Assembly: GCF_002237755.1 (NCBI RefSeq)
Contig: NZ_MWSJ01000004.1
Span: 62,001-126,000, forward strand
Origin: Lysinibacillus sp. KCTC 33748
Lineage (GTDB): Bacteria; Bacillota; Bacilli; Bacillales_A; Planococcaceae
Direction: 5' to 3'
Length of the DNA stretch: 64,000 nucleotides
The notes under the pieces are model-generated. The model was not told the origin of the DNA. It did not search any database and worked only from the letters and a program-made list of their open reading frames with translations. The position numbers and the translations under genes were made by a program. Below are positions 25,594-33,323 of this stretch, in pieces. Numbering within the stretch: position 1 is the first letter of the stretch; the number at the start of each line of letters is the position of its first letter.

Positions 25594-25881
25594 ATGAAAT
25601 ATGTATTAATCGGTGTTTTCTTAACATTGTGCGGTGTTTTCATATAGATGATTTTGTGGGGAATGGAAAAAATGTATTTAGTTCCAGGTATAGTTGGCTG
25701 TATTTTCATTGTAATTTCAATGGTTTTTTCAGGCTCCATGGCCAGTGGGGATCGGATGAGGGCAAATTTTGCTACCGAAACTACAGAACATCGAGACGAA
25801 CGTCATAAAATCACGATAAATTCCTTATACATGGCTTTACCAAATATTATTGTTGCGGTTTTATTTTATTATTTAAATTAA
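25594..25881 (+). pseudogene. DUF5316-family membrane protein with in-frame amber codon
   Basis: The ATG at 25594 follows AGGGGGG. Seventeen codons (K-Y-V-L-I-G-V-F-L-T-L-C-G-V-F-I) are followed by TAG at 25645-25647 and then, in the same frame, by the rest of a DUF5316 protein (I-L-W-G-M-E-K, G-I-V-G-C-I-F-I-V, A-L-P-N-I-I-V-A-V-L-F). The ATG just after the stop has no ribosome binding site. Either the gene carries a recent nonsense mutation or the base is a sequencing error. Confidence 0.6.
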
Positions 25882-25947
25882 TGATCAAGATTTTTGGAAC
25901 CTTTAGTAATATGAAAAAAGCCTCTAATGAAGTTGTAAATCAAAAAT

Positions 25948-25977
25948 AAAAGGTCACTCGGACAAAAGTGACCTTTT
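25948..25977. terminator. Bidirectional GGTCACT-stem terminator
   Basis: Perfect 11-bp arms AAAAGGTCACT (25948-25958) and AGTGACCTTTT (25967-25977) are followed by a further T. The loop CGGACAAA resembles that of the hairpin at 27749-27774. Sequence after it (25999-26033) weakly resembles the candidate small RNA copies. Confidence 0.8.
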
Positions 25978-26128
25978 TGTTTAAACTGTAGTATGTTAGG
26001 CTGGTAAGTTATCCTACTATTACTATTGATGTTATTTAGCAATAGAGAGTATGGAATGATTGAATGTAACAATGATAATTAGCATTAACTTTTATTATTA
26101 AAAATCAGATTAGTAGTAGAAAACTTCA

Positions 26129-26308
26129 TTAATAATTCATGAATGTTGCTCCGACAATAATTAAAAGAATAAAGAGGACAACAATTAGTGCGAATGCTGA
26201 GCCGCCGCCGTAACCACCGCCGCCACCGCAGCCGTATCCGCCGTAACCACCGCCATATCCTCCGTAACAGCCACAGTTACCATAATTTCCACCTTGGTAG
26301 TATCCCAT
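26129..26308 (-). CDS. YjcZ-family sporulation protein
   Basis: An ATG at 26308 with GGGAGGG upstream encodes 59 residues. A Gly/Tyr/Cys-rich N-terminus (G-Y-G-G-Y-G-C-G-G-G repeats) is followed by one C-terminal transmembrane helix (F-A-L-I-V-V-L-F-I-L-L-I-I-V-G) and T-F-M-N-Y. This is the standard form of the small YjcZ/YczI-like proteins made during sporulation. The gene is short and of GC-rich composition compared with its neighbours, due to the glycine codons. Confidence 0.9.
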   Translation of the reverse strand: MGYYQGGNYGNCGCYGGYGGGYGGYGCGGGGGYGGGSAFALIVVLFILLIIVGATFMNY

Positions 26309-26592
26309 AAAATATCCCTCCCTTCTACAACCTATAATATGTTCATGTGTAGAAAGGAGGGGAGGTATTCATCTAGATTTTACTCAAATTCGTTTTAAAA
26401 ATAGGAAAATTTATCATGAGGAATTACTCCAGAAAAAGGGCCACCAACGCTAAAGGTTCCTCGGATTTTTGACGTTTTTTGCACATTACATATGATATTT
26501 AAATAAAAAACATTTTTATAGAATAATAAAATTGAAACCATTACAAATTTCAACCGTATATATTAAGGAAGATTTTCGGAGGTGTTTGTACT
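26309..26592. other. Upstream region of the YjcZ-like gene
   Basis: AT-rich DNA between divergent genes. It holds the GGGAGGG site of the YjcZ-like gene and an imperfect AGGGCCACC hairpin near 26436-26452. No open frame is seen. Confidence 0.4.
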
Positions 26593-26874
26593 ATGACATT
26601 TATCGGATGGGCTATACTAACTTTTTCAATTGTATGTTACTTACCTTTTTTTATATGGCTTTCTGCTAGTTATCTTAGAAATGGTGATCAATCAAAAAGA
26701 AAAAATAACTATTGGTTATTTTTAATGATAGCTGGATTATTAAATCCATTGAATTTATTTTTGTTTAAGATGAAAGATACATATTTCTTGGCAGTAATAG
26801 TCATTATCATTTTATTATCGAGCTTATACATGTTCTTCATCGTTCGGCAAGATAAAAGAAAAGCGATGGAATGA
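26593..26874 (+). CDS. Small three-helix membrane protein
   Basis: The ATG at 26593 follows GGAGGTG. Three hydrophobic segments (about residues 3-25, 40-58, 65-85) are present, and the C-terminus is basic. No family recognised. Confidence 0.5.
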   Translation: MTFIGWAILTFSIVCYLPFFIWLSASYLRNGDQSKRKNNYWLFLMIAGLLNPLNLFLFKMKDTYFLAVIVIIILLSSLYMFFIVRQDKRKAME

Positions 26875-26923
26875 TTAGCGAAACGTTTGAAAAAAATATT
26901 GCTACAGTACACAAAAAAGTATT

Positions 26924-26949
26924 CCCTTGAATGTAGACTAATTCAAGGG
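26924..26949. terminator. Bidirectional terminator
   Basis: Arms CCCTTGAAT (26924-26932) and ATTCAAGGG (26941-26949). The minus-strand exit carries a run of six T residues, suited to the gene at 26979-27185. Confidence 0.7.
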
Positions 26950-26978
26950 GATATTTAAAAAATCTTGAAAGTTCTTCG

Positions 26979-27185
26979 CTATCTAGAGGATTCGATTTTA
27001 CCTCTGCTTTTTAAAATTGTTTCTGTTCTAATACCCGCGTTGAAAACAGACACTATCATAATAAAGAAAAATAGAATTTGAATGAACCTATCTGCTGTCC
27101 AATAGCCTAAATAATTCATAAATACAAGGATGACAAATAAAATAGCAGAAACAATGGGGGAATAAAGGTGTAATTTACGAAACAT
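26979..27185 (-). CDS. Small two-helix membrane protein
   Basis: The ATG at 27185 follows AGGAGG. Two hydrophobic helices (about residues 9-28 and 36-50) and a basic tail (L-K-S-R-G-K-I-E-S-S-R). No family recognised. Confidence 0.5.
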   Translation of the reverse strand: MFRKLHLYSPIVSAILFVILVFMNYLGYWTADRFIQILFFFIMIVSVFNAGIRTETILKSRGKIESSR

Positions 27186-27258
27186 TTCATTTCCTCCTTT
27201 TTATGTTAATAAACTATATTCTAAGGTTAACATAAAAGGAGCCTAAGAAAGACTCTTT

Positions 27259-27564
27259 CTAAAGTGGTTTATTCATTATTTGTTTCAAGACCAAAGTTGC
27301 TACTGTGCCTATACATATACAAACTGCATAAATAATACCGCTAATGATACCAAAAAAATCTAAACCAAAAGGTAAAAGAAAAGTAGCAATACCTACTATG
27401 TATGAGAATAGTCCAAATAGCTTCGCTAGTTTATCTTTATCACCCAAAAAACTTTCTTCTTGGTAACCCGCAATAAGCCACAGTTTCTTTTTTATATGGG
27501 TAAGGTAACCCATAATAACAAAGATTAAAGCAAGAACTATACATATAATATATCCAGCAATCAT
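27259..27564 (-). CDS. DUF3784-family membrane protein
   Basis: The ATG at 27564 follows GAGGTGGCG, and upstream in-frame codons have no site. The 101-residue protein has three helices. The first is followed by the loop K-K-K-L-W-L-I-A-G-Y-Q, which corresponds to the family motif W-x-I-A-G-Y-N/Q in DUF3784. Function unknown. Confidence 0.7.
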   Translation of the reverse strand: MIAGYIICIVLALIFVIMGYLTHIKKKLWLIAGYQEESFLGDKDKLAKLFGLFSYIVGIATFLLPFGLDFFGIISGIIYAVCICIGTVATLVLKQIMNKPL

Positions 27565-27748
27565 TTTCGCCACCTCGCTTATTTTAAGACTAATAAATAT
27601 ACGAAAAAAACAAAAATGAGTTTTCCAAATTATTACTGAAGGTAATCTATTTCGAAGGTATTTCATCATATTAAACTGTAATGACTCTCACTAAGTATAA
27701 GTATAAAAATATTAAGGGAATAAAATAACAATGAAAGAGAAGTAAAAA

Positions 27749-27833
27749 AGGGTCACTCGAACCAAAGTGACCCTAAACCACAAACTAGGAGGGCAAAGCT
27801 AAGTTAGCTTTACACTACTATTAATATGATTTG
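27749..27833 (-). ncRNA. Candidate small RNA with CCTCCT motif, copy 2
   Basis: Read on the minus strand: TATTAATAGTAGTGTAAAGC, the palindromic hairpin AAGCTAA/TTAGCTT, CCCTCCT, then the perfect 9-bp stem AGGGTCACT/AGTGACCCT (27749-27757 and 27766-27774) and six T residues. Order and sequence agree with copy 1 at 23351-23436. The single-stranded CCTCCT could pair with Shine-Dalgarno sequences. The stretch 27565-27985 holds no gene otherwise. Confidence 0.45.
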
Positions 27834-27985
27834 GTAGCTATGTTTGTATAGTGAAATGCCGTGAATTAGATTAAAAAATAAAATCTATGGGTGATGTTTC
27901 AAAATTGTATCTCTGTCACTTTTTCTACATGTACTTTTTATGGACATATATGTAAAAAGCATAGAGGTATATCTACTAAAAACAA

Positions 27986-28483
27986 TTAAGAAAGTTTGTT
28001 ACTTAAAGCCGCTTGTAATACTACATTTGCAAACTCATGATCATTGATAACATAAAGTACTTCGTCCGGCTCAACCCAAATGCGCGAAATCGTTTCATGT
28101 TCTCGAAGAAACGGGAGACAGTCTTGAACTTCCATACAATAAAACATTTGATAACCGATTAACGGGTACTTTCCATCAGCTTTGAATAAAGGATTCTCTT
28201 CGTGGCTAACTTCAATTGCTCCTATATAGTTGATAGGACCCTTTACATAGCCTTCTTCAAATGCCTCTCTATGAAATGCTTCTTCAGGTGTTTCTCCATT
28301 TTCTATATGACCGCCAGGAAAGTTAAATCCTCGCCCGTCTACATGAACTAACAAAACATTCCCATTATAAAAACAAACTCCATGTACACTTGTTGCTTTG
28401 CTATAATCATGAATATTTTTATTTGGTAACCACGTAAGTTTATGATAATGTCCGCCCCAGTCCACATAAGGTTGGTTGTTCAT
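27986..28483 (-). CDS. Nudix hydrolase
   Basis: The ATG at 28483, after AAAGGAGG, replaces a longer frame that lacks a site. The Nudix box is complete: G-G-H-I-E-N-G-E-T-P-E-E-A-F, then H-R-E-A-F-E-E-G-Y (about residues 66-88). The Glu residues of R-E-x-x-E-E bind the metals. The enzyme cleaves nucleoside diphosphates linked to another moiety; the substrate is open. The gene stands alone. Confidence 0.88.
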   Translation of the reverse strand: MNNQPYVDWGGHYHKLTWLPNKNIHDYSKATSVHGVCFYNGNVLLVHVDGRGFNFPGGHIENGETPEEAFHREAFEEGYVKGPINYIGAIEVSHEENPLFKADGKYPLIGYQMFYCMEVQDCLPFLREHETISRIWVEPDEVLYVINDHEFANVVLQAALSNKLS

Positions 28484-28801
28484 ATGTTGCCTCCTTTTTA
28501 TGTAGGAAATCATTATATTTCCATTTTAGTTAATAAAAATATATATGTATCACCCTTTAATAAAGAAAAATACAAGTTTTAAGGGCCAGGGTCAATCTGG
28601 AAATAAAGCACAAAAGCCGGCGAGTGATGATGGGGGTTCATCAACTAAACAAAATACAAAAAGAGTCACATTTAACTAGGTGTGGCTTTTTCTTATGCAT
28701 CTAATAGCTATAAAAAGAAACAATGGAAGTCAACTTAATGCCAGAGCACTAGGGTGCAGCGATATTTGACATCAACTATACGCAACGAAAGAGGTGGTAC
28801 T
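28484..28801. other. Intergenic stretch with a possible coding remnant and a hairpin
   Basis: From about 28576 to 28678 the plus strand is open as K-G-Q-G-Q-S-G-N-K-A-Q-K-P-A-S-D-D-G-G, a low-complexity C-terminus with no start or ribosome binding site. I regard it as a leftover gene end. A weak hairpin (AGTCACA / GTGTGGCT) with TTTTT follows at 28663-28694. Confidence 0.35.
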
Positions 28802-29110
28802 ATGCAAATAACAGATGGTAAATGGATTTTTGATTCTGAGGTGATCGATGAAATTGCGAACAAAATACAACGAGATGAGCAGGAGCGAGAGATGGTAAAT
28901 GCTTTTGCACGTTATGCCTACCTTCGATACAAGCAAATTCGAGACAGTGTAAATCCTCGTAAATGTAGATATATGAGGATTGATCAAGTGCGTGAACAAT
29001 TAAAATCAACAGCGAAGCTACGAATAGTGAGCAGTCGATTTTCTATTTCAGAAGAAGAAGTTGTTTATATCGTAGATTTTGTGAAAAAGTATTTGAAGTA
29101 TGTTAAATAA
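28802..29110 (+). CDS. Hypothetical soluble protein, 102 residues
   Basis: The ATG at 28802 follows AGAGGTGG. The helical, charged protein starts M-Q-I-T-D-G-K-W-I-F-D and ends K-K-Y-L-K-Y-V-K. No family recognised. A clean terminator follows. Confidence 0.5.
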   Translation: MQITDGKWIFDSEVIDEIANKIQRDEQEREMVNAFARYAYLRYKQIRDSVNPRKCRYMRIDQVREQLKSTAKLRIVSSRFSISEEEVVYIVDFVKKYLKYVK

Positions 29111-29113
29111 ATC

Positions 29114-29155
29114 AAAATCTCCCGGTCATAAAAATTAACCCGGGAGATTTTATTT
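29114..29155 (+). terminator. Strong terminator
   Basis: Perfect 12-bp arms AAAATCTCCCGG (29114-29125) and CCGGGAGATTTT (29140-29151), then ATTT. Confidence 0.85.
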
Positions 29156-29303
29156 GGTTGTTGATTCTCTTGAACGACAGGTAGGTATCTCGACTTTGAA
29201 CATGCACAGCCTCTTAGGTTTGTAAAAAGGTCGAAAGGATATCATTTCTCATCTCTCCACACTATATAGTATGATAAAGTGTAGAATTAAGGAGCGTGAG
29301 AAT

Positions 29304-29723
29304 ATGAGATTCATTAAATTCCTTCTGGTTATTGTCATTGTCCTCGGTGCTATTGGCTATGGGGTTTATCATTATGGTGTGAAGTTTGCTTCCGAAAAAG
29401 TCGCTGATACAATTTCTTCAGAATTAGAGGAAAGTGGTCAAATGGATGAAATTAAAAATACGATTGAAAGCGACCCTCAATTAAAATCATTTATGGAAGA
29501 GGCTAAAACTGCAGATAGTAGCAAGTTACCGTTTTCAACAAAAGAAGAGGCGACAAAAGTAATCATTCAAAAAGTTGGCATTTCGGAGCTTAATAATATA
29601 AGAACAAAAGTACAAAATGGTTCAATGACGAAAGAACAGATTATTCAAGAGATGGAAGGGAAATTAACAGACGAAGAAATTTTGGCACTAAAAGTAATCG
29701 TCTATAAAGAATTATATAAATAA
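29304..29723 (+). CDS. Membrane-anchored hypothetical protein
   Basis: The ATG at 29304 follows AAGGAG by 9 nt. The 139-residue product has one N-terminal helix (about residues 5-24) and an extracytoplasmic, acidic helical domain with repeated K-E-E/T-K-E-Q turns. Function unknown. A terminator follows at 29755. Confidence 0.6.
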   Translation: MRFIKFLLVIVIVLGAIGYGVYHYGVKFASEKVADTISSELEESGQMDEIKNTIESDPQLKSFMEEAKTADSSKLPFSTKEEATKVIIQKVGISELNNIRTKVQNGSMTKEQIIQEMEGKLTDEEILALKVIVYKELYK

Positions 29724-29754
29724 AACGTTTACAGACTATAAAAAGTAAAACTAC

Positions 29755-29787
29755 AGGACATGCAATTGTTGCATGTCCTATTTTTTT
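29755..29787 (+). terminator. Strong terminator
   Basis: Perfect 11-bp arms AGGACATGCAA (29755-29765) and TTGCATGTCCT (29769-29779) with a 3-nt loop, then seven T residues. Confidence 0.9.
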
Positions 29788-29900
29788 GCTTTCTAAAGTG
29801 ATTATAAAGAAAATATTTGTCCCTTATTATGTGAAAAACCTGTATATAAATGAGAGAGGTATCTCATTTTTTTAAAAATTCAAAGAACAGGAGGGGCATC

Positions 29901-30791
29901 ATGGCTATATTCAGGGTTCGTAAAAAGGAGAATTTTGTTGTGTTAGACAAAGGATTTTTGAATGACATCCGTTTAAGCTGGAAAGCAAAGGGTTTGCTTG
30001 CTTATATGTTGTCATTGCCAGATGATTGGTCATTTAGTATTTCTAATTTAGCTACTAAGAGCAAATGCAGTCGTGAATCCACGGCTAACACTATAAAGGA
30101 GTTAACGAAAGCGGGCTATATTCATAAGATGCAGATCAGAACAAACCACGGAAAATTCGGGGAATTGGAGCTGTCCGTGTTCGAAACACCAAGAGCTGAA
30201 CCGTATAGTAAAAAGCCAATAACGGTTAATCCGTCACCGGAAAAACCGATGACGGAAAAATCGCCACTACTAAGTAATAATAATTCATTAAATAATAATG
30301 TACTAAATAATAATGATAATGATAAAAGGGGTCATTCCAAAGGTGAAAACCTTGTAAAAACACAAACGGCATTCGAGTTTTATGAGCAAAATGGGTTTGG
30401 TTCTCTAGTCGTTCATGTCACAAATAAAATCGATCATTGGATTAATGATCTGTCAGAAGACCTTGTTATACATGCCATGAAGTTAGCAGTAGAAAACAAT
30501 GTGCTTCGTTGGAATTACGTAGAAAAGATTCTACAAGATTGGAATAATAAGAACGTTACATCCATTGAGGAAGTAGAAGCGGACAATCTGCAATTTGCAG
30601 CTCAAAAACAACAACGACAAAAGCCTACTAATCGATCTACCCATCAAAAATATAAAGAAATTGTCCCTGAATGGTTCCATCAACGACGTCAAAATGACAG
30701 TGATCTAGAAGATGATCAAGCTATTGATTTTGAAGCTGAGCGTCAAAAAATCTTAGAAACATTAAAGAACTTAACAGCGAGTGCAAAGTAA
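29901..30791 (+). CDS. Phage-type DnaD-domain replication protein (orphan)
   Basis: The ATG at 29901 follows CAGGAGGGG. The N-terminal about 110 residues form a winged helix-turn-helix (F-L-N-D-I-R-L-S-W-K-A-K-G-L-L-A-Y-M-L-S-L, K-C-S-R-E-S-T-A-N-T-I-K-E-L). An Asn-rich linker and a DnaD/DnaB_2 domain follow (F-E-F-Y-E-Q-N-G-F-G, Y-V-E-K-I-L-Q-D-W). Such proteins open phage origins and bring in the helicase loader. An inverted pair CCGTCACCGG/CCGATGACGG (30231-30240 and 30246-30255) followed by AT-rich DNA lies in the linker region, as in phage origins. No other phage replication gene is adjacent. Confidence 0.8.
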   Translation: MAIFRVRKKENFVVLDKGFLNDIRLSWKAKGLLAYMLSLPDDWSFSISNLATKSKCSRESTANTIKELTKAGYIHKMQIRTNHGKFGELELSVFETPRAEPYSKKPITVNPSPEKPMTEKSPLLSNNNSLNNNVLNNNDNDKRGHSKGENLVKTQTAFEFYEQNGFGSLVVHVTNKIDHWINDLSEDLVIHAMKLAVENNVLRWNYVEKILQDWNNKNVTSIEEVEADNLQFAAQKQQRQKPTNRSTHQKYKEIVPEWFHQRRQNDSDLEDDQAIDFEAERQKILETLKNLTASAK

Positions 30792-30883
30792 ATAATGTAA
30801 ATCAAGTTCATCGCTGTAAGATGACAATTTTGTCAGCTAACTGTCATGTCCCGAGATTTAAGGTAGTGAAGTGGTGATCTATA

Positions 30884-30918
30884 CTCTTTTGTAACGATAC
30901 GATTTCGTTAGAAAAGAG
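30884..30918 (+). promoter_or_regulatory. Leader hairpin in front of the YxeA-like gene
   Basis: Arms of 14 bases (30884-30897 and 30905-30918, 13 of 14 paired, loop TACGATT) end right at the AGGAGG ribosome binding site of the next gene. It may be an operator dyad or an RNA hairpin next to the site. Confidence 0.5.
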
Positions 30919-30930
30919 GAGGCAGAAGAA

Positions 30931-31263
30931 ATGAAGAAGATGAAATTCATGGTGATGACAATATTATTCGCTACTTTCTTAGTTGGTTGTGGTGAAAAGG
31001 GAGCTTTGATAGAAAAAGACTACTATGTCCAAATTAACGAGGAACAAAAAACGCCTAATAGTAATGGACAATACGTATATACAATAGAAGGATATGATAA
31101 GGATGGAAATGAAAAAGTGGTAAGTTTTTTTGCTGAAAAACCTTTTGCAAAAGGAACTATCTTACGTGTCCCAAGAAGCTTAGAAGGATACACGGGGGAA
31201 CCCCAAGTAATGCATGGGAATGAGTTGCCAAAAAATATTAAAGAGAAATTTAATAGGAGTTAA
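30931..31263 (+). CDS. YxeA-family (DUF1093) lipoprotein
   Basis: Signal peptide with lipobox L-V-G-C (Cys20). The mature domain has Y-Y-V-Q-I-N, Y-V-Y-T-I-E-G-Y-D-K-D-G and R-V-P-R-S-L-E-G-Y-T-G, the OB-fold-like pattern of YxeA/DUF1093 proteins. The ATG at 30931 follows AGGAGG. Function of the family is unknown. Confidence 0.82.
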   Translation: MKKMKFMVMTILFATFLVGCGEKGALIEKDYYVQINEEQKTPNSNGQYVYTIEGYDKDGNEKVVSFFAEKPFAKGTILRVPRSLEGYTGEPQVMHGNELPKNIKEKFNRS

Positions 31264-31305
31264 ATCCAATTTTTTAAGCGAGAAATGAGGACAACTCAAA
31301 AAGAG

Positions 31306-31338
31306 GGACCTGACTTATATCGTTTGAGCAGGTCCTTT
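31306..31338 (+). terminator. Terminator of the YxeA-like gene
   Basis: Arms GGACCTG (31306-31312) and CAGGTCC (31329-31335) followed by TTT. Confidence 0.65.
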
Positions 31339-31416
31339 CATATATAGATGAATACCTGATTTTGCGTCATATGGTACTATGAAATGGAAGGTTACTATAT
31401 GCAAAGGGGCATACTT

Positions 31417-31911
31417 ATGAACGCACATTTTAATTTTACGGATTTCCCCGTATTAGCAACGGGACGTTTTATATTGCGAAAAGCACAGGAAAGTGATTGT
31501 TTTGATCTTTTGGAGCTTTATTCAAATGAAAGTGTTGTGAAATACATACCATTGGAACCTTTTAATTCAGTGGAGGATTCAAAAAATGAAATGAATTGGT
31601 ATGAAAAAATTTACGAAGACAAGAGTGGCTTACGATGGCTTATAGAAGAACCTACAACTAAAAAAGTAATCGGAACATGTGGTTTTTTAAATTATGAAAA
31701 GGCTCATAATCGTATAGAGATTGGGTATGATTTAATTCCTTCTTACTGGGGGAAGGGTATAATGAAAGAGACGTTAAGTAGTATCATCCATTTTGCTTTT
31801 ACTAAGATGAACATGAATAAAATAGAAGCAAAAGTCGATGAGCATGAATTTGAAAAAGGAAAGTATGTAGATTTAATTAATTTTTCCATTTTGAAAAGGG
31901 ACTATCTGTAA
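31417..31911 (+). CDS. RimJ/RimL-type GNAT acetyltransferase with internal deletion
   Basis: The ATG at 31417 follows AAAGGGG. The protein begins like RimL-type acetyltransferases (A-T-G-R-F-I-L-R-K-A-Q-E-S-D, W-L-I-E-E, G-T-C-G-F, I-G-Y-D-L-I-P-S-Y-W-G-K-G-I). After N-K-I-E-A-K-V-D it jumps directly to E-H-E-F-E-K-G-K-Y-V-D-L. In the family about 20-24 residues stand between these points, carrying N-x-x-S-x-x-L-L-x-K-x-G-F, the late acetyl-CoA-side segment. The deletion keeps the frame. The product is probably inactive, so the gene may be a pseudogene. Confidence 0.7.
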   Translation: MNAHFNFTDFPVLATGRFILRKAQESDCFDLLELYSNESVVKYIPLEPFNSVEDSKNEMNWYEKIYEDKSGLRWLIEEPTTKKVIGTCGFLNYEKAHNRIEIGYDLIPSYWGKGIMKETLSSIIHFAFTKMNMNKIEAKVDEHEFEKGKYVDLINFSILKRDYL

Positions 31912-31948
31912 TTTATAGCCCTGTTGATTTAATATTGTTTTTACATTT

Positions 31949-31979
31949 AACCTCAAGTATGGACTACTTACTTGAGGTT
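31949..31979. terminator. Hairpin after the acetyltransferase gene
   Basis: Perfect 11-bp arms AACCTCAAGTA (31949-31959) and TACTTGAGGTT (31969-31979). The run after it (AAAATTT) is weak. Confidence 0.55.
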
Positions 31980-32019
31980 AAAATTTAGCTTTAATCTTAA
32001 TGGAAATGGGGTGCACGTT

Positions 32020-32739
32020 ATGCTGAAATTTATCGGCTCTGGAAGTGCGTTTAATACGAAATTAGGTAATAATTCAGCTTATTTTAAAGCAGGGAATCAG
32101 ATGTTGCTGATTGATTGTGGTAGCAATATTTTTCACCGCATTAAGGAAAATAATTTACTGGAAGGTATAGAACACATCCATGTATTGATCACGCATACTC
32201 ATGCAGACCATGTTGGTAGCCTTGCTGATTTAATATTTTATAGCTATTATTGCCATGGCGAAATGGCAAAACCGAATGTTTCTGTTTATGCCGTTCATGA
32301 TGTGAAAATTGAAGAATTGTTGACCATGAATGGTATTAGCCCAGAAGTTCATTGTTTCACAAAAAAATTTCAATCAGACACAAAGTACTCACTGAATTTC
32401 TGTAACGTACTTTTTGAAAGATCTAGTCATGTGAAAGAGATCCCTTCTTATTCCATTGAATTATGTATAGATGACAAACTTATCTATTATTCGGGAGATA
32501 CAAATAGCCTAAAAGCATCTTTACGAACTCCGCATAAATCGGGTAAGATCTACGATTATGTTTACGTTGATACTTGTAAAGCTGATTATGAAGGCAATGT
32601 ACATTTATCATTACGAAAACTTAGCGAGTTAGTTCGTTCCGATTTACGTCCAACATTTTGGTGTATGCATTTAGATGAGGGCTTTGACCGTCAAGAAGCT
32701 GAAATGTTAGGGTTCAATGTTGTAAAGAACGAATTTTAA
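32020..32739 (+). CDS. MBL-fold metallo-hydrolase (RNase Z-like group)
   Basis: The ATG at 32020 begins M-L-K-F-I-G-S-G-S-A-F, like small ribonuclease-Z-type proteins. The metal motif T-H-T-H-A-D-H-V-G (about residues 58-66), the later H of S-S-H-V-K-E-I-P, Y-S-G-D-T-N and a C-terminal W-C-M-H are present. The phosphodiesterase-type zinc site therefore appears complete. Length 239. It may act on RNA 3' ends or cyclic nucleotides; the specific substrate is not evident. A GNAT gene follows after 20 bases. Confidence 0.85.
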   Translation: MLKFIGSGSAFNTKLGNNSAYFKAGNQMLLIDCGSNIFHRIKENNLLEGIEHIHVLITHTHADHVGSLADLIFYSYYCHGEMAKPNVSVYAVHDVKIEELLTMNGISPEVHCFTKKFQSDTKYSLNFCNVLFERSSHVKEIPSYSIELCIDDKLIYYSGDTNSLKASLRTPHKSGKIYDYVYVDTCKADYEGNVHLSLRKLSELVRSDLRPTFWCMHLDEGFDRQEAEMLGFNVVKNEF

Positions 32740-32759
32740 GGAAAAAAGGGGAGCGATTT

Positions 32760-33242
32760 ATGGAAATTGATTTATTAGTAAGTAAGCCACAGCATATAGA
32801 AGATGTTGCAGAAATGGTCTACAAGGAATTTGTTGTACCAACTAGCAGTAAAAAGACATATGAAGAAGTTGTCGAATTTTTTAAAAGAACATATGTAGAT
32901 GAATTTCCAATTACTTTTATAGCAAGTGTAGATGGTCAATGTGTAGGAACAGTCTCTGTATTTGAAAATGATTGGAAAGAAAGACCTCAATTTAAACCTT
33001 GGTTAGCATCTTTATTTGTAGAACCTTCATATCGAAGTCAAAAAATAGGTTTTTATTTAATCAAAGCTTTGCTAGAATATATGAAAAAAATAGGTTATAC
33101 AAAAGTAATTTTAAAAACAGAAAATGCCGCAGTCTATTATGAAAAAAGGGGCTGGAAGCGTATTGAAACAGTGTTAGATGAACAAGGCGACCATATCGAT
33201 ATTTTTAAATATACACTATTGAATGTTGAGTCCAATTATTAA
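32760..33242 (+). CDS. GNAT-family N-acetyltransferase
   Basis: The ATG at 32760 follows AGGGGAG. The 160-residue protein has L-A-S-L-F-V-E-P-S-Y-R-S-Q-K-I-G-F-Y-L-I, the acetyl-CoA motif A region. The usual R-G-x-G is weakened to Q-K-I-G. L-K-T-E-N-A-A-V-Y-Y-E-K-R-G-W follows as motif B. It is probably co-transcribed with the MBL-fold gene. Substrate unknown. Confidence 0.85.
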   Translation: MEIDLLVSKPQHIEDVAEMVYKEFVVPTSSKKTYEEVVEFFKRTYVDEFPITFIASVDGQCVGTVSVFENDWKERPQFKPWLASLFVEPSYRSQKIGFYLIKALLEYMKKIGYTKVILKTENAAVYYEKRGWKRIETVLDEQGDHIDIFKYTLLNVESNY

Positions 33243-33323
33243 AAAGCTATCCAATCTTCGGCAGTCTGCATAATAATTTAAGGCATGCATCGTTATTCTT
33301 CGCCAATTAATTTACTTTACAAC

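Noticed and set aside
25645-25647. Programmed read-through of the amber codon
   Set aside because: No read-through context or structure is seen; a simple nonsense mutation is enough.
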